In this document: piece by piece, positions 60,391-64,000 of the stretch
Position numbering within the stretch: position 1 is the first letter of the stretch
Layout: each line of letters starts with the position of its first letter
Assembly: GCF_028554725.1 (NCBI RefSeq)
Contig: NC_071671.1
Location: 24,365,501-24,429,500, forward strand
Length of the DNA: 64,000 bases
Origin: Zeugodacus cucurbitae
Taxonomy: Eukaryota > Arthropoda > Insecta > Diptera > Tephritidae
Direction of reading: 5' to 3'
The notes under the pieces: generated by a model
Databases searched by the model: none
What the model was told of the DNA's origin: nothing
Seen by the model: only the letters and a program-made list of their open reading frames with translations
Translations under genes and position numbers: made by a program

Positions 60391-63295
60391 AAAAATTATT
60401 CATTTGGACATATGCCTTCCATCGACAATTGTATTTTCGTACACACTGTTTAGCCTAATCCACTTGCAGCCCCCCAACAGCTTGCAGTTGCTCTAAATGA
60501 CTTCTGTAACAATAACAACAACAATTTAATTATAAACAATTCTACATACGAGTATATATAAATAAATAATGCCACAAATTAAATAAATAAGTATCGAACG
60601 CTCTAAATGCCAGTGGCTGTGCAGCACGTTCAATCACATACATATCTTTAGTCAAGGGTATATGCTCTCCGATACTTATATATATAATGCAAATATATAT
60701 GTACAACAACACTTATGTATTGCTATTTATTTATTTTAATTTGATTGTTATTGTTGTTTTTTTCATTGTTTTTGTTTTTGCTTTATTGCGCTTGTATTGT
60801 TAGTGCAGTTGCTTTTGCATGAGCTTTTGAGCTAAGGCGGCAGCTGGTTTTAGCGCAAAAATTCTGCTGATATGACGCTTTCTACAATTGCAACACAGCA
60901 ACAACAACAACAACAACAATACATTGTGTTCATATACATATGTGCTCTTGTTGTTGTTTGTATGTGTAAGTATAAGTGTTTAATGTACTAGTGTGTTGCT
61001 GTGCGCTAAAACCCGTTAGTGTCTCGCTAAAGGGGCTATGCGATTTTCCAACTTGACGCTTTTTTCGCATTACAGCAGTTAGTAACTGGCTCAACAACAA
61101 CAATTATAGCAGTATTAACTCTCGCCCAGTTCTCGCTTTGCATGTTTTGTAATTTATTTAAAAAACAAAAACAACAAGTTTAACTCTTTACATTTGTTGT
61201 TTTTGTTGCTCTTTTGGACTTTTCACTTTCATCGCGTGTTTTGGAAAATTTCCGAAATTGCTGCTGGCAATGACGTTGTAGATTACATACTGACCAAATC
61301 TACCTGTGATGACTGTATGTCGACTAGTCGGCGTCTAAAAAAAATATCTACAATTATCTAATTAAGCAGTCTGCAAGGTAACAACAGCTGATAATGTGTT
61401 TTTTCTAGTGTTGAGTCAGCTGAATTCTTTAAAGGTTTTCATTATAAACAAATATGAATATGTACATAAATATAAAACAAATTTCAAATAGTTCACATTT
61501 CTCTTATATTTGAAAATGCCTAAAAATTTTTAACTACTTTTTAGGTTATATATATTATTAGTACATAATTTTTTGAAAATAATAATAATTGAAAAAAATT
61601 GAAATATATTTTAAACCTTATAATCAATATTTCTATATACTATGCAACAACAAGATAAATGATTTTTAGCCATTTCGAAAGCTTTCACAGTGTGTCACAA
61701 TCATTTCATTTGGGACATTTGAGCTCAAAAAGAAAATTATAAAATTGTAACTAAATAATTAAAGTAAGGGAAACATTATTATCCTCACTTAATTCATAAG
61801 AATTATAGCACTGAATTTTTGCAAAGCACAGTGTGTTTGTTTCCTCCAAAATTTGCTTTTTTAATGCCTTGAAAGTGTTTTATTTGTCAATAGTTTTAAT
61901 TCGTTTTTTTATATATCGAAAAACCTATACACTTATACTGGACTACACACGAAAATTGCATTTCCAAAAACAAAAACAACAATATCTAATACTAAAATAA
62001 AAAATAAACAAAAATTTTATAAAACACATTTGCTTCGCTAGCTTTTAGTGTCTACTTCTAGTTAAACAAGTGTTTTTTTATTACCATTTCAAGTTAATTA
62101 TTTTTTGCTGGGCCTGCTATGCTTCTACCTAACTTCTAAACGCTAAGATTTAATGGATTTTCTGTTGATTTGGGGTAATTTTAGTTTGATATGTGGCGCA
62201 ATTTTGTGGTATTTTCTGCTCTTAAAAGCCTATAAAAGCGTTTCATACCAATTACAAAAACTTTGTTTTTGTTTACAATTTATTTTGTTTGTTTGTATCC
62301 CTTACGGGGTATTTCGTGAGTGTTTGATGACGCCACACACACACCAGTGGTTGCCATGTGATTCATGTGGAAAATTACGCTGTTGATTTGCTGCAGCTCA
62401 ACAGATGTTGCAATTGAGTGGTGGAGAGCAGGAAACGGGTACTCATGAATTTTTAGGAATTTTTGGGGCACTCGAATGGTCGAAAAGATAATAATTATTT
62501 AATTTAAAAAAATAGAAACCCCATTCTTCATCTTCACAGAAAAAAGTCTCTATACACTTCCTTACAATATATTTTCATCCAAATCTTCGACGAAAAAAAT
62601 GCTCTCGAAACTTTCATAAAGACTACAAAGACTGTGGTACAGGTCAACAGAAAACAATTGGGATCAGGTAATGCGTTTTGGTACCGTCATGATTATTTAT
62701 CTCTGAGTTCAACATAATAAAACAGAAACGGAAACAGAAACAGAAACGGCTATAGTTTGGAGTACTGGTAGTTAGCTACTTTATAACTTGCCGAAGCCCA
62801 TGCTTTTTGCTTTCATTATTTTGTCATCCATTGCACTATGCGCCTGGCCTTATATTCAAAATTTATAAGAGGAATGTGTAGAATCTTATCGGACGACTTT
62901 TCATATTTTAGATATTATAGAACATTTATAAAATATATATTTTTAGGAGAGATAATGAATGATATTTTTTGAGAATAAATTTCCGATTTTTATCTATGAT
63001 TTTGACTTAGGGCTGAGTACAAGTTGAAGAAAAAGTCTCAAAAACAGTTAAATACTGTACTGCACCTATTTTGGTACTAAAAAGTGGATTCTGAAATATT
63101 CTTCTTCTTTCATACATGGACTTGGCTTTTAACAAATTTTAAATGAATTTAGAGAAATCTTGAACCTTGTTATATTTGATCAAGTTAATATATGGATGTT
63201 TATATATATATATATATATTGTATATATATAAGGCATCATGCTTGCCTGAATGCATGTACAAATCTCGTTCTCAATTTGGCACAAAAGTCAAATG
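60391..63295. other. No gene seen; simple repeats
   Basis: Intron-like. (CAA)n at 60899-60918, an (ACAGAA/ACGGAA)n hexamer repeat at about 62722-62750, and a (TA)n run at 63200-63220. No supported ORF. Confidence 0.5.
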
Positions 63296-64000
63296 CAAAA
63301 TCCTTTTACGTCTTTTGCATGACTCGGTCGGCTGACTGCACACTTCGCATGTTTGGTTTGTCTGTGCGTCCGCCGGCTTGGTTGCTCGCTCTGCTATTAT
63401 AGTGTGGTGTGGCGCGCGGTGCAAACCTGTTTCTAAAGCTGTGCGCGCATTTCATTGGAACAGAGTAACAAGAACAACAACAAGCGCAGCAGAAAAAGTG
63501 CATTGCAATACATGCATAACAGCAATAACAACAACATCTATTGCAATACCAACTACAACAGCGGCATATATAAAAAGTAAAACAAATCTTTTTTGATGTT
63601 CTGGTTCACCTTCAGCGGTGCTACTTTGGTCGAGAGACTGCAACTGCAACTGCAACTGCACAGTCACAACAACAACAGCAGCATACAAGCATAATTCAGA
63701 ACTGCAGTCAGACACACACACACACACACACACTGCCAGCGAAAAGTGTACCGACTAGCTCGTCGCCGTCTGTCTCAGCCAATCGAAGTGCAATCGCAAT
63801 GGCGCGGCGATGACTGGTTTTGTTAGCGGTTTGGCCTTTGCTTTTGCGCACTTTATAACCCCCTCCGCTCCACTCTTCGTCCTGCCTTCAGCACACTTTA
63901 AGCCGTTTTGTTCTGAACTTTTCAACGAGTTTCACAACCAACTGTTTTGGTGTTTTTGCATTCGCAGCGTGTTTTTGCTGCATTTTTTCGATTTTTTTTT
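63296..64000. promoter_or_regulatory. G+C-richer island at the right edge, possible promoter/leader
   Basis: Composition rises again, with CTGCAACTGCAACTGCAACT (63638-63657), CAACAACAACAGCAGC, a (CA)n run at 63712-63732, and TTTATAAC at 63852-63859 about 35 bp before TTCAGCA. It resembles the other islands, but the TATA/initiator spacing is loose and no donor was identified before the window ends. Confidence 0.25.

Noticed and set aside
63852..63893. TATA plus initiator pair as a definite core promoter
   Set aside because: Spacing is about 35-36 bp and the initiator is off-consensus, so it is kept only as a weak candidate.
1..64000. CRISPR arrays, operons, bacterial attachment sites
   Set aside because: The sequence is clearly eukaryotic; repeats are transposons or degenerate tandem arrays without regular spacers.
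1..64000. tRNA, rRNA or snRNA genes
   Set aside because: No cloverleaf with matching A and B boxes, and no rRNA-like blocks, were recognised by eye; a tRNA scan could still find a degenerate one.

Overview
The window looks like nuclear DNA of a higher fly, most probably a tephritid fruit fly. It is A+T-rich and intron-like, with fly-style leader sequence (CAA runs, AAAGTGCAAAAAG-type text). Its repeats are typical of dipterans: jockey-like and RTE-like non-LTR retrotransposons, a mariner-type relic, pogo-like MITEs and a DINE/Helentron-like repeat. The species call rests on remembered impressions of the repeat families, not on a search. Nothing in it is bacterial or viral.

Only one piece of host coding sequence is supported: a first coding exon at 30652-30792 (+), 47 residues, Gly-rich and then basic, ending at a strong splice donor. 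No following exon is recognisable, so the 33 kb to its right reads as one very long first intron. Upstream, three G+C-richer islands (about 9.7-11.4, 13.9-15.7 and 21.7-23.4 kb) look like non-coding promoter/first-exon regions on the same strand and end in plausible splice donors. The simplest reading is the 5' part of a large, complex locus with several alternative first exons; the donors and promoters are predictions.

Layout. 0-9.7 kb is a transposon nest: a jockey-like element (minus strand, intact ORF1, start of ORF2, internal promoter) inserted in a family-A MITE copy; a Helentron-like copy (C1); a dead mariner-type transposase; MITEs A2, B1 and A3; and a jockey-type RT relic. 9.7-30 kb alternates the three islands with A-rich low-complexity DNA and further copies (B2, A4, C2, A5, C3), plus diverged SINE-like repeats. 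C2 carries a 5'-truncated non-LTR insertion with a clean 10-bp target-site duplication. 30.0-30.8 kb is the coding first exon and its leader. 30.8-64 kb is intron-like sequence holding several diverged tandem arrays, a G+C-rich island (34.7-36.2 kb), a near full-length RTE-type retrotransposon (41.16-44.42 kb) disabled by two in-frame stop codons, A-rich blocks, a roughly 1 kb array of a GGCAACCCTAT motif (59.4-60.4 kb), and another G+C-rich island at the right edge.

No convincing new multi-gene system is present. The most interesting items are the promoter architecture and 31-nt A tract of the jockey-like element, the Helentron-like family C, the motif array at 59.4-60.4 kb, the cluster of candidate first exons, and the strand-asymmetric A-rich blocks.
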